64,000 nucleotides of DNA from Alphaproteobacteria bacterium (lineage in GTDB: Bacteria > Pseudomonadota > Alphaproteobacteria > Reyranellales > Reyranellaceae). Below, piece after piece: positions 1-10,743 of this stretch. Where the stretch lies: the NCBI GenBank assembly GCA_017308235.1, contig JAFKFL010000010.1, positions 310,001 to 374,000 of the forward strand. Direction: 5' to 3'. Positions within the stretch are counted from its first letter, which is position 1, and each line of letters opens with the position of its first letter. Under the pieces are notes generated by a model that was given only the letters and a program-made list of their open reading frames with translations, had not been told where the DNA came from and made no database searches. The translations under genes were made by a program, and so were the position numbers.

Positions 1-89
1 ATGAAGCCCATGAGGCCGGCGAGCAGGATACCGGCGGTCAGCAGGGTGGTAGCGACGGGCCGCGCGATGAAGACACCCGAAAAGCTCAC
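1..89 (-). CDS. mdtC: RND multidrug efflux permease, MdtC-like (5' end only)
   Basis: Only the first 29 or so codons are in the window; the gene continues past the left edge. A GTG start at 87-89 overlaps the stop of the preceding permease gene by four bases (GTGA), so translation is probably coupled. The peptide begins with the [11 protein letters not shown]-type segment that opens the first transmembrane helix of HAE1-family RND pumps. Following an MdtB-like gene, it is best read as the MdtC partner; in E. coli MdtB and MdtC form a mixed trimer. The function assignment rests on context, as so little protein is visible. Confidence 0.7.
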   Translation of the reverse strand, partial: MSFSGVFIARPVATTLLTAGILLAGLMGF

Positions 90-3000
90 GGCCGGAAGCC
101 CTCAGGCAGCTCGGTAGGCTCCGGTCCGCCGCCGCTCGCCAGGGGATAGGCCGGCGTGTCGAGCGGTATGCCGCGCAGGCGTCGCGCGATGCGGTCGAAG
201 GCGAGATAGATCACGGGCGTCGTGAAGAGCGTCAGCATCTGGCTCACGATCAGGCCACCGACGATGGTGAGACCCAGCGGATGGCGCAGCTCCGACCCGG
301 TGCCGGTGCCCAGCATCAGCGGCAGGGCGCCGACCAGTGCGGCGATGGTCGTCATGAGGATCGGCCGGAAGCGCAACAGGCAGGCCTGATGGATCGCCTC
401 CTGCGGCGCCTTGCCCTCGTGGCGCTCGGCGTCGAGTGCGAAGTCGATCATCATGATCGCGTTCTTCTTCACGATACCGATCAGCAGCACGATGCCGATG
501 ATGGCCACGACGCTGAGATCGTCGCCTGCGATCATGAGGGCGAGCAACGCACCGATGCCGGCCGACGGCAGGGTCGAAAGGATTGTGATGGGGTGGATGT
601 AGCTCTCGTAGAGCACGCCCAGCACGATATAGACGGTGACGATTGCTGCGAGGATCAGCAGGAGCTGGCTGTTGAGTGCCTTCTGGAAGGCGAGAGCGGC
701 GCCCTGGAAATGGGTCGAGATCGAGCGCGGCATCCCGATCTCCGCCTGCGCCTTGGTGATGGCGTCGACCGCAGCGCCAAGAGAAGCGCCCGGAGCCAGG
801 TTGAAGGAGATCGTGGTCGCCGGGAACTGGCTTAGCCGGTCGAGACGCAATGGGCCAGTCTGTTGCTCGAAGGTGGCGATCGCCGACAACGGCACCTGTT
901 TGCCGGACGTCGAGCCGGGAAGATAGAGGTTGTTCAGCGCGTCGAGCGAACCGGCCATCGAGGGCATGAGCTCGTAAATCACTCGATACTGGTTGGATTG
1001 CGTGTAGACGGTCGAGACGATGCGCTGGCCGAACGAATCGTAGAGCAGGTTATCGACCGTGGCGGCGGTGATGCCGAAGCGGGCGGCTGCGTCACGGTCG
1101 ATCTTGATGAACACCGTGAGGCCCTGGTTCTGCAGCTCGCTCGTGACGTCGACGATCTCGGGGATCTGCGACAGGCGTTGCACCAGCCGCGGCACCCAGG
1201 TGTCGAAGTCCTTTGGATTGGGGCTCTCCAGCACGAACTGATACTGCGTGCGGCTCACCGTCGAATCGATGGTGAGATCCTGCGACGGCTGCATGTAGAG
1301 CTGTATGCCCTCGACCGCAGCGGTCTCGCGCAGGATCCGGCGGATGATCTGGCTTGCCGACAGCGAGCGCGAATCGCGCTCCTTGAGGTTGATCAGCATG
1401 CGCCCGGAGTTGAGCGTCGGATTGGTGCCGTCGACGCCAACGAAGGAGCTGAGGCTCTCGACATCGGGATCCTTCAGGATCACGTCGGCAAGTGCACGTT
1501 GGCGATCACGCATGGCCTCGAACGAGACGGTTTGCGACGCTTCAGTGACCGCCTGGATCAGGCCATTGTCCTGGACCGGAAAGAAACCTTTGGGAATGGC
1601 GATGTAGAGCGCGACGGTCAGCGCCACCGTCGCGACCGCAACCAGGAGCGTGAGCGGCTGATGCCGGAACACGACCACCAAGCCGCGGTCGTAGAGATCG
1701 ATCAGTCTGCCGAACCAGCGGGCGCCCAGCGCCTGGGCCTCGGGATGGGCCGTCGCACTCGGGGGTGGCGGCTCGCCGGGGCGGCTCTGCCCGACGTCGC
1801 GCCGGCGCAGGAGCTGGGCGCACATCATGGGCACCAGCGTGAGCGAGACCACCGCCGAGATCAGGATGGTGACGGCGAGCGTGATTGCGAACTCGCCGAA
1901 CAGCCGGCCCACAACGTCGCCCATGAATAGGAGCGGGATCAGCACCGCAATCAGCGAGACAGTGAGCGACACGACGGTAAAGGCGATCTGGCTCGACCCC
2001 TTCAGGGCCGCCTCGAACGGATCGTCGCCTTCCTCGATATAGCGGGCGATGTTCTCGATCATGACGATCGCGTCGTCGACCACGAAGCCGGTCGCGATGG
2101 TGAGCGCCATGATCGAGAGATTGTTGAGCGAGAAGCCGGCGAGGTACATCACCGCCAGGGTGCCCACGAGCGACAATGGCACCGAGAGACTGGGAATGAT
2201 GGTGGCCCGCCAATCCCCCAGGAACAGGAAGATGACGGCCACCACCAGCAGGACGGCGAACGAAAGCTCGATCTGCACATCGCGTACCGAGGCCCGGATG
2301 GTGACCGTGCGGTCGGTCAGGACCGACACGTCGATCGAGGGCGGCAGCGTCTCGCGCAGTTGCGGCAACAGGGCCTTGATGTCGTTGACCACGGCAATGA
2401 CGTTGGCGCCGGGCTGCCGCTGCACGTTCACGATTACCGCCTGGTCGGTGTTCACCCAGGCGATCAGGCGATTGTTCTCCTGGCCGGCCTCGACACTGGC
2501 GACGTCGGAAAGCCTGACCGGCGCGCCATTCCGGTAGGCGACGATCACGTTGTTGAACAGCTTGGGATCGGTGATCTGGTCGTTGGCGTTGATCGTGTAA
2601 TTACGCGTCGGGCCGTCGAAGTTGCCCTTGGGTGTATTGACGTTGGCATTGGTGATGGTGGTGCGCAGGTCATCGACGTTGAGCCCGTAGGCGGCCAGCG
2701 CCGTCGGGTTGGCGCGGATGCGGTAGCCCGGCTTTTGCCCGCCTTCGAGTGTGACCAGGCCGACACCGGCAACCTGCGAGATCTTCTGGCCGAGCCTCAC
2801 GTCGATCAGGTCGTAGACCTTGGTAAGCGGTTCAGTCTTGGAGGTGACGGCAAGGGTCAGGATCGGCGCATCCGCCGGATTGACCTTGGCGTAGATCGGC
2901 GGGGCGGGAAGATCGGCTGGCAACAGGTTGCCGGCCGCGTTGATCGCCGCCTGGACCTGCTGTTCGGCGATGTCGATGCCGAGCGACAGGCTGAATTGCA

Positions 3001-3277
3001 GCGTGATCGCCGAAGCGCCGGCCGAGCTGGTCGAGGTCATCTGGTTGAGACCCGGCATCTGGCCGAACTGCCGCTCGAGCGGCGCCGTCACCGAGGAGGT
3101 CATCACCTCGGGCCCCGCGCCGGGATAGAGAGTGAGGACGCGGATGGTCGGGTAGTCGACCTGCGGCAACGCGGCGAGCGGCAGGAAGCGATAGGCGATC
3201 ACGCCCACCAGCATGATCGCCACCATCAGGAGGGATGTGCCGACCGGTCGCTCGATGAATATCCGCGACGGATTCAT
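86..3277 (-). CDS. mdtB: RND multidrug efflux permease, MdtB-like
   Basis: This 1063-residue inner-membrane proton/drug antiporter has the length and layout of the HAE1 RND family: TM1 at residues 10-30, a large periplasmic loop, a TM2-TM6 block from about 335, a second loop and a C-terminal TM block. The double aspartate of TM4 (D401-D402, in a [11 protein letters not shown] motif), needed for proton relay in AcrB-type pumps, is present. The N-terminal half strongly resembles E. coli MdtB, including the DYPTI and LYPGA segments. It starts 13 bases after the adaptor gene and overlaps the next permease, giving mdtABC order. Substrates cannot be read from sequence; MdtABC pumps export bile salts, novobiocin and similar compounds in enterics. 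Confidence 0.92.
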   Translation of the reverse strand: MNPSRIFIERPVGTSLLMVAIMLVGVIAYRFLPLAALPQVDYPTIRVLTLYPGAGPEVMTSSVTAPLERQFGQMPGLNQMTSTSSAGASAITLQFSLSLGIDIAEQQVQAAINAAGNLLPADLPAPPIYAKVNPADAPILTLAVTSKTEPLTKVYDLIDVRLGQKISQVAGVGLVTLEGGQKPGYRIRANPTALAAYGLNVDDLRTTITNANVNTPKGNFDGPTRNYTINANDQITDPKLFNNVIVAYRNGAPVRLSDVASVEAGQENNRLIAWVNTDQAVIVNVQRQPGANVIAVVNDIKALLPQLRETLPPSIDVSVLTDRTVTIRASVRDVQIELSFAVLLVVAVIFLFLGDWRATIIPSLSVPLSLVGTLAVMYLAGFSLNNLSIMALTIATGFVVDDAIVMIENIARYIEEGDDPFEAALKGSSQIAFTVVSLTVSLIAVLIPLLFMGDVVGRLFGEFAITLAVTILISAVVSLTLVPMMCAQLLRRRDVGQSRPGEPPPPSATAHPEAQALGARWFGRLIDLYDRGLVVVFRHQPLTLLVAVATVALTVALYIAIPKGFFPVQDNGLIQAVTEASQTVSFEAMRDRQRALADVILKDPDVESLSSFVGVDGTNPTLNSGRMLINLKERDSRSLSASQIIRRILRETAAVEGIQLYMQPSQDLTIDSTVSRTQYQFVLESPNPKDFDTWVPRLVQRLSQIPEIVDVTSELQNQGLTVFIKIDRDAAARFGITAATVDNLLYDSFGQRIVSTVYTQSNQYRVIYELMPSMAGSLDALNNLYLPGSTSGKQVPLSAIATFEQQTGPLRLDRLSQFPATTISFNLAPGASLGAAVDAITKAQAEIGMPRSISTHFQGAALAFQKALNSQLLLILAAIVTVYIVLGVLYESYIHPITILSTLPSAGIGALLALMIAGDDLSVVAIIGIVLLIGIVKKNAIMMIDFALDAERHEGKAPQEAIHQACLLRFRPILMTTIAALVGALPLMLGTGTGSELRHPLGLTIVGGLIVSQMLTLFTTPVIYLAFDRIARRLRGIPLDTPAYPLASGGGPEPTELPEGFRP

Positions 3278-3290
3278 ACCGCGGACGCGA

Positions 3291-4505
3291 CTATTGGTTG
3301 GACTGCGCCGGACGTCCGGCGCCGCCGCCCGCTGCCTCTGCGTCCGCTCGGGCGGGCGCGGCGGCGACCGGTCTCGCCGGCACCCGGATCTTGCTCCCGT
3401 CGCGCAGGCGGTCAGCGCCGTCGATCACCACGCGATCGTTGAGCGCAAGGCCCTTGGTCACGGCGATCTTCTCGCCGTCGCTGGCGCCGGTCTCGATCAC
3501 TGCGATCTCCACCGTGTCGTCGGCCTTCACGCGATAGACAAAGGTGCCGGGCTGCCCTTTCTGGATTGCCGCGACCGGCACGACCAGCGCATCCCTCACC
3601 GTATCGACCAGCAGCCGGATATTGACGAACTGATTGGGGAACAGCGCTTCATCGCTGTTGTCGAACATCGCGCGCAACTTCACCGTGCCGGTGGTCGTGT
3701 CGATCTGGTTGTCGGTGGTGGCGAGCTTGCCGACACCCAGCTCGACCTTCTGTGCGCGATCGAGCGCCGTCGCCTGCAGGATCGCGCCCTCGCGCAGCCG
3801 CTTGCGCACCGCCGGCAGCGCATCCTCGGGGATGGGGAACAGCACCGACATCGGCTGCATCAGGGTGATGACGCAGATTCCGGTGGCATCGCCCATGGTC
3901 ACATAGTTGCCCTGGTCGACCAGGCGCAGGCCAATCCGGCCGTCGGTCGGCGCCACGATCCGGGTGTAGACGAGATTGAGCTTCGCCTGGTCCACCGCCG
4001 CGCGGTCGGTCACCAGCGTGGCCTCATATTGCCGGACCAGCGCGGCCTGGGTGTCATAGACCTGGCGGGCCACCGAGGCCTGGGCCACCAGCTTCTCGTA
4101 CCGTGCCAGGTCCAGCTCGGCATTCTTGAGCAGCGCCTGGTCCTTTTCCAGGGTGCCTATGGCTTGCTGAAGGGCGACGTCGTAAGGGCGCGGATCGACA
4201 ACCGCGAGCAGGTCGCCCTTCTTGACGGCCTGCCCTTCCGTGAAGGCGACCTGGACGAGCTGGCCCGTGATCTGGGTCTTGACGGTCACCGTCGCGAGCG
4301 GTGTGACGGTCCCCAGCGCCCTATCGACAATGGGGATATCGCCCTTCGCGACGCTCGCCAGGCCGACCGTGACCGCCTGGTTGGCGGCGGCGTTCCGGCC
4401 GCCCCGGCTCTGCGGCGCCGGTCCGGAATGCGTGAAATACCACGCGGCGCCGATGACGACCGCGAGCCCAACGCCAATCCCAAGCAGGGTGCGCAGTCGA
4501 TTCAT
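3291..4505 (-). CDS. mdtA: Membrane-fusion adaptor of RND pump, MdtA-like
   Basis: This 404-residue periplasmic adaptor bridges an RND pump to an outer-membrane channel. It starts with a signal/anchor helix at about residues 5-25. Next come the first lipoyl half (about 70-110, with the [18 protein letters not shown] segment), a coiled-coil hairpin (about 110-180), the second lipoyl half ([20 protein letters not shown]), a beta-barrel, and a C-terminal membrane-proximal domain. The extreme C-terminus is rich in Ala, Gly and Pro. It is the first gene of the mdtABC-like operon, 13 bases ahead of mdtB. No outer-membrane channel gene is visible in this operon, so it may use a TolC encoded elsewhere or beyond the left edge. 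Confidence 0.9.
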   Translation of the reverse strand: MNRLRTLLGIGVGLAVVIGAAWYFTHSGPAPQSRGGRNAAANQAVTVGLASVAKGDIPIVDRALGTVTPLATVTVKTQITGQLVQVAFTEGQAVKKGDLLAVVDPRPYDVALQQAIGTLEKDQALLKNAELDLARYEKLVAQASVARQVYDTQAALVRQYEATLVTDRAAVDQAKLNLVYTRIVAPTDGRIGLRLVDQGNYVTMGDATGICVITLMQPMSVLFPIPEDALPAVRKRLREGAILQATALDRAQKVELGVGKLATTDNQIDTTTGTVKLRAMFDNSDEALFPNQFVNIRLLVDTVRDALVVPVAAIQKGQPGTFVYRVKADDTVEIAVIETGASDGEKIAVTKGLALNDRVVIDGADRLRDGSKIRVPARPVAAAPARADAEAAGGGAGRPAQSNQ

Positions 4506-4588
4506 GGCTTAAAAAGCCTCAAAAGCAGGTCCTTTCCCTTATACGCAGGAACTGCTCGGAGTCTCCCCCAGCCATGGCGGGGGGGCAA

Positions 4589-4629
4589 GGCGACCGGGTG
4601 ACCTCTCCAGCCGAGGCCCACCGGTCGCC
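4589..4629 (-). terminator. Possible terminator hairpin after thiC
   Basis: A GC-rich inverted repeat lies 8 bases beyond the thiC stop. The arms GGCGACCGG and CCGGTCGCC are perfect and the loop is about 20 bases. No clear U tract follows, so it is a weak call; it could act with Rho or only protect the 3' end. Confidence 0.35.
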
Positions 4630-4636
4630 GCGAGCG

Positions 4637-6628
<1,992 letters not shown>

Positions 6629-6751
6629 AGCCATCCTAGACCGAACCGCCCGGGGAAAAAACCCGGTCATACCCGCCAACCGAAACGGTCCTTGCCAAGG
6701 CGTCTGGCGTCTACAATATCAGAGCTCGAATATCATGAACGGAGCGTCCGC

Positions 6752-7228
6752 ATGTCCGATTCCCGCGTCAGCTACCAGGAATTCGCAAAAATCGCCCCCG
6801 CCGCGCAGGCCGCTTTGCTGGCCATGGGCAAGGCAGTCGAGGAGACCGGGCTCGACAAGCAGCTCATTGAGCTGGTGAAGCTGCGCGTCTCGCAGATCAA
6901 CAACTGTGCCTTCTGCCTGCAGATCCATCTCAACGTCTCGCGCCGGATCGGAGTGCCGCAGGAAAAGCTCGACCTCGTCGCCACCTGGGAGGAAGCCGGT
7001 ATCTTCACAGCTCGCGAGTGCGCGGCGCTCGCTTGGGCCGAGCAGCTGGCGCATTTGCCCGGCCACTCGGTTTCCGACCAGGCCTACGCGGCTGCCCGCG
7101 AGCACTTCAGCGAGAGCGAGTTGCTGTGGCTCAGCGTCGCTATCGCCAACATCAGTGCCTGGAACCGCCTGGGCGCCGCCTTCCGCTTCACGCCGCCGAT
7201 CCCCAAGAAGGCCGCAGCGGCGGCCTGA
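6752..7228 (+). CDS. Carboxymuconolactone decarboxylase/AhpD-family protein
   Basis: This 158-residue cytoplasmic protein of the CMD/AhpD fold carries the redox motif CAFCLQIH (CxxC followed by His), diagnostic of the AhpD-like peroxidase-helper branch rather than the decarboxylase branch. An upstream in-frame extension is possible, but the ATG at 6752 has a GGAG element about 8 bases ahead and gives the usual family N-terminus. The gene sits between the thiC leader and a convergent histidine-kinase gene whose stop is only 3 bases away. Likely role, from the family: thiol-based defence against hydroperoxides. The electron donor cannot be told from the window. Confidence 0.85.
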   Translation: MSDSRVSYQEFAKIAPAAQAALLAMGKAVEETGLDKQLIELVKLRVSQINNCAFCLQIHLNVSRRIGVPQEKLDLVATWEEAGIFTARECAALAWAEQLAHLPGHSVSDQAYAAAREHFSESELLWLSVAIANISAWNRLGAAFRFTPPIPKKAAAAA

Positions 7229-7231
7229 CCG

Positions 7232-8584
7232 TCAGGCAGGCCTGAGTTTCAGGGTGAAGATCGCGCCGCCTTCCGGCCGGTTCGCGACAGTCACGCTACC
7301 GTCATGGGCTTCGGCCACGCGGGCGACGATCGCAAGGCCCAGGCCACGGCTCTCGCCGCTCTCGCGATCGCGTCGCCAGAAGCGGCGGAAGATCGATTCG
7401 CGATCGGCGTCGGGGATCCCCGGCCCGTCATCGAGAACTCGTACGCTGCCATCCTTGGTGACCTCGACCTCGATCGACACGCCAGGCGGCGTATGTCGGA
7501 TGGCGTTCTCGATCAGGTTGCGGACAGCGCGGAACAAGGCCTCGGCCTGGCCGCGCACCCACACCGGACCGGCATCGCCGATCAGCGCAATGGTCTTGGA
7601 CATCTCGACCGCCAGCGGCGCCATGAAGCCCACTGCGTCGGCGCAGACCGCCTGGAGATCGGCCTTCGAGTCGGTGCCCACGATGAAGGCCTCGAGCTCC
7701 GCGATGTCGAGCACCTGATTGACCGTGCGCGTCATGTTGACGAGATCGGCCCGCAACGCGTCGCGTGATGGGCCGGGCTCGAGCGAGTCGACGCGAGCGC
7801 GCACGATGGAAAGCGGCGTGCGCAGCTCGTGGGCCATGTCGGCGGTGAAGTCGCGTTGTGCGCGAAAGCCCGATTCGAGTCGGTCGAGGGCCTGGTTCAT
7901 CGCGTGAACCAAAGGCACGATCTCCTTGGGCAAGGACTGCTCGGGCAGTCGCAACTCGGTGCGCTGAGGCCCGATCGACGCCGCCGCCGTAGAGGCCGCT
8001 CGGACCGGCGCCAATGCCCGGCGGAAAATCAAGATGTCGATCAGCAGCAGGATCAGCAGGATTGGAAAGGTGATCCAGGCAACTCGTGGGAAGAATGAGC
8101 GCACGACATCATCGATGATCACGTCGCGGTGCGCGAGATCCTGTGCGACCTGGATCGAATAGAGCTTCTCGCCGATCGGCTGAATGACCGTGACGCCGAA
8201 CAACGTCGAACCGGTCCTGCTGTACCGGGTGGTCCATTCGCTGACCGACCGTGCGCTGGGAACGAACAACGCGCCGCCGTCGGCACGCGAGGTGAAAAGC
8301 ACGTGGTCCTCCGCATCCAGGACGGCGAAAGCGTAAAGGCCGTAGTCGGAGGAATAGAGCGGTCGGGCATCGGCCGGAATGTCGAGGGTAAGCTCGCCAT
8401 CGGACTGCGGGTGCAGATAGCTGCGGATGGTCAGCGCCTCACCGCGCAACGCATCGCGCAGAAGGGTGTTCGCGGCCTGGTTCAACAACCAATAGAGCGC
8501 CAGCGGCATCGCGATCGAGGTCGCGGCCAACGCCAGGATATGCAGCGCGACGATGCGCGTGATGATCGAATGGAAGCGGATCAT
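7232..8584 (-). CDS. Two-component sensor histidine kinase
   Basis: This 450-residue inner-membrane kinase has TM1 at about residues 10-35, a periplasmic sensor domain at about 36-165, TM2 at about 168-187, and a HAMP linker. The dimerisation domain has phospho-acceptor H252 in DMAHELRTPLS. The C-terminal ATPase domain shows the N box (NLIENAIRHT), G1 box (DDGPGIP) and G2 box (GLGLAIV). The domain order matches QseC/PmrB/TctE-type kinases. It lies 43 bases downstream of its response regulator, and the pair is divergent from the RND operon at 9466, so it probably controls that operon. The signal is unknown; the periplasmic domain shows no obvious metal-binding cluster. Confidence 0.92.
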   Translation of the reverse strand: MIRFHSIITRIVALHILALAATSIAMPLALYWLLNQAANTLLRDALRGEALTIRSYLHPQSDGELTLDIPADARPLYSSDYGLYAFAVLDAEDHVLFTSRADGGALFVPSARSVSEWTTRYSRTGSTLFGVTVIQPIGEKLYSIQVAQDLAHRDVIIDDVVRSFFPRVAWITFPILLILLLIDILIFRRALAPVRAASTAAASIGPQRTELRLPEQSLPKEIVPLVHAMNQALDRLESGFRAQRDFTADMAHELRTPLSIVRARVDSLEPGPSRDALRADLVNMTRTVNQVLDIAELEAFIVGTDSKADLQAVCADAVGFMAPLAVEMSKTIALIGDAGPVWVRGQAEALFRAVRNLIENAIRHTPPGVSIEVEVTKDGSVRVLDDGPGIPDADRESIFRRFWRRDRESGESRGLGLAIVARVAEAHDGSVTVANRPEGGAIFTLKLRPA

Positions 8585-8627
8585 GGCGACCGCCTCGGCT
8601 GGAAAAAGCCGCCGATCATCGGTGCCT

Positions 8628-9305
8628 CTATGATTTTTCCTCGACCATCAGGTAACCGACGCCGCGCACGGTATGGATCTTGGTCGTGGCGCCGGCATCG
8701 CTCAGCATCTTGCGCAGGCGATGGACGTAGACTTCGACGGCGTTCGACCCGACTTCGCCGGAGAGGCCGAATAGATGGTCCTCCAACAGCCGCTTGGGCG
8801 CGACATTGCCGCCGCGGCGCAGGAAGATCTCCAGCACGGCGGTCTCGCGCGCAGGAAAGGCATGCGCCATGCCGCCGATGAACACCTGTCGCCCTTCGGT
8901 GTCGAGTGAAACGTTGCCGAACGTGAGCTTGCGGCCCAGAAGATTGCCCGGCCGTCGCAGCAGCGCCTGAAGGCGTGCGACGAGCTCCTCCATGGCGAAG
9001 GGTTTGGGAAGATAATCGTCCGCGCCCTCGCGCAGGCCAGTGACGCGGTCAGTCACGCCGTCGCGCGCCGTCAGGACCAGAACAGGAGTCGAGTCGCCTT
9101 TGCGCCTCATCTCGCGCAGCAGCGTGAGCCCGTCCTCGTCGGGCAAGCCAAGATCGAGCACGACGGCGACATACTTCATGGCGGCGAGCGCCAACCGTGC
9201 ATCGGCGACGCTACCGACTGCATCCGCGGCCAAGCTGTTTTGCCCCAGACCCTTGATCAGGAGTGGCACCAGCTGCGGATTGTCCTCAACAAGAAGCACT
9301 CTCAT
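8628..9305 (-). CDS. OmpR-family response regulator
   Basis: This 225-residue DNA-binding regulator has a receiver domain (residues 1-115) with acidic pocket E7-D8, phospho-acceptor D51 and the conserved Lys in YLPKPF. The C-terminal winged helix (about 125-222) ends in the KIHTVRGVGYLM segment typical of OmpR/PhoB proteins. It is transcribed ahead of its kinase partner and divergently from the adaptor/RND operon. The 160-base region between the two start codons holds tandem repeats (9362-9394) that are candidate binding sites. It most resembles QseB/TctD-type regulators; no closer assignment is justified. Confidence 0.93.
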   Translation of the reverse strand: MRVLLVEDNPQLVPLLIKGLGQNSLAADAVGSVADARLALAAMKYVAVVLDLGLPDEDGLTLLREMRRKGDSTPVLVLTARDGVTDRVTGLREGADDYLPKPFAMEELVARLQALLRRPGNLLGRKLTFGNVSLDTEGRQVFIGGMAHAFPARETAVLEIFLRRGGNVAPKRLLEDHLFGLSGEVGSNAVEVYVHRLRKMLSDAGATTKIHTVRGVGYLMVEEKS

Positions 9306-9361
9306 CGGCGCACTCGGCTTTCCGCCCCAGCTGTCAGCTTAGCACGCTGCCCGGTTCGCCG

Positions 9362-9394
9362 GGTATCCGTCAGATAGCCGGTATCCGTCAGGTA
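9362..9394. promoter_or_regulatory. Tandem repeat, candidate response-regulator operator
   Basis: Two copies of a 15-base direct repeat (GGTATCCGTCAGRTA, one variable base) start 18 bases apart at 9362 and 9380. They lie between the response-regulator start (9305) and the adaptor start (9466). OmpR-family proteins bind direct repeats, so this is a plausible operator for the divergent promoters. The period differs from the usual 10-11 bases, so the assignment is an inference. Confidence 0.5.
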
Positions 9395-9465
9395 AAAGTA
9401 ATACGAAGGCGCTAGGTGTCTTCAATCCGTTCCTTCTTTCTCATGCGCAGGAACGCGCTCCGGAA

Positions 9466-10722
9466 ATGACGATCACTAAGCCGCCACCTCCTGCCTATGT
9501 AAGTGTAAGGCGCAACCGTCTTTGGATTGCGGGTGGCGGCGCGTTGGCCATCGTGGTGGCCGTGATCGCCTTCTGGGCGCTCGACAGCAGTTCAGGCAAC
9601 GCCGTCAGCCGGCCCAACACGGTAGCGCAGGATTCCGACGGAGCCTTCTCTCCAAGCGAGTCACAATGGGCCGGCCTCAAGGTCACGACGGTCCGCCAGG
9701 TAGCGTTCCGTGACGAACGCGTGACAGACGGCAAGATCGCGATCAACGAGGAGACGACGACTCCTGTCTTCTCGCCTTACTCCGGCCGCGTCAGCCGCCT
9801 GATTGCCAAGCCAGGCGACCATGTCGAGCGCGGCGCGCCGTTGTTTGCCATTGAGGCAACCGAGTTTGTTCAGGGCCAGAACGATCTCGTCACCGCGGTT
9901 GCAGGCGTCGAGAAGGCGAAGTCGAGGCTCGAGCTCGCCAAGACCACCGAGAAGCGCCAGCGCGAACTGCTGGCGATCAAGGGCGGCGCGCTCAAGGATC
10001 TCGAGCAGGCGCAGTCTGATCTGGTCAACGCCCAGGGCGACATGCGGTCGGCTGAGATCACCCTTGCCGCGGCCCGCAATCGCCTTCGCATCCTCGGCCG
10101 ATCGGACGAGGAAATCGCGCGCCTGGAGAAGGTCGACCGCATCGGCGCCGAGACCGTCGTCTCCGCACCGATCGAGGGAACCGTCATTCAACGCAAAGTC
10201 GGCCTTGGGCAGTACATCAACACCGGCGCGAGCGATCCGATCTTCACCGTCGGCGACCTCGGCACCGTCTGGCTGGTGGCGAACGTGCGCGAGTCCGATG
10301 CGCCGCTGATGAAGGTCGGCGCCCCGGTCGAGGTGTCCGTGCTGGCCTTTCCGGGCCGCACCTTCAACGCCAAGCTCGCCTATGTGGCGCCGGCGCTCGA
10401 TCCCAGTACCCGTCGCCTGCCGGTGCGCGCGGTGATCCAGAATCCGGGCCGAGAGCTTCTGCCGGAGATGTTCGCGATGTTCCGAATCGTGGCCGGCCAG
10501 AGCCGGTTGACGCCGGCGGTGCCGCAGGACGCTGTGATCTACGAAGGTGCGCAGGCGCGTGTTTGGGTCGCGCGGCCGGCCGACAAGAAGGTCGTGAGCC
10601 GCCCGATCGAGGTTGGCGGCACCGAGAACGGTCAGGTCGAGGTGCGCAAGGGTCTGTCGGTCGGTGAATCAGTGGTGACGAGCGGCACGTTGTTCATCGA
10701 CCGCGCGGCGGCACGCGACTGA
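9466..10722 (+). CDS. Periplasmic adaptor of HME-type RND efflux system
   Basis: This 418-residue membrane-fusion protein resembles the CzcB/CusB branch. It has a membrane anchor at about residues 21-40, a first lipoyl half with the VSRLIAKPGDHVERGAPLF segment, and a coiled-coil hairpin at about 150-215. The second lipoyl half reads VSAPIEGTVIQRKVGLGQY, followed by a barrel domain and a C-terminal domain. No N-terminal His- or Met-rich metal-binding extension is seen. It is the first gene of a five-gene operon, 21 bases ahead of the first RND permease, and is the operon's only adaptor, so it presumably serves both permeases. The start is supported by position only; the ribosome-binding site is weak. 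Confidence 0.9.
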   Translation: MTITKPPPPAYVSVRRNRLWIAGGGALAIVVAVIAFWALDSSSGNAVSRPNTVAQDSDGAFSPSESQWAGLKVTTVRQVAFRDERVTDGKIAINEETTTPVFSPYSGRVSRLIAKPGDHVERGAPLFAIEATEFVQGQNDLVTAVAGVEKAKSRLELAKTTEKRQRELLAIKGGALKDLEQAQSDLVNAQGDMRSAEITLAAARNRLRILGRSDEEIARLEKVDRIGAETVVSAPIEGTVIQRKVGLGQYINTGASDPIFTVGDLGTVWLVANVRESDAPLMKVGAPVEVSVLAFPGRTFNAKLAYVAPALDPSTRRLPVRAVIQNPGRELLPEMFAMFRIVAGQSRLTPAVPQDAVIYEGAQARVWVARPADKKVVSRPIEVGGTENGQVEVRKGLSVGESVVTSGTLFIDRAAARD

Positions 10723-10743
10723 TCGTCCGAGCCGCCGGTCGCC

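Noticed and set aside
863-3442. Two long plus-strand frames (355 and 360 codons) opposite the MdtB-like gene
   Set aside because: Same antisense pattern; the minus strand carries a full-length RND permease with its active-site residues.
9362-9394. Reading the tandem repeat as a CRISPR fragment
   Set aside because: Only two copies with a 3-base gap; far too short a spacer and no cas genes.
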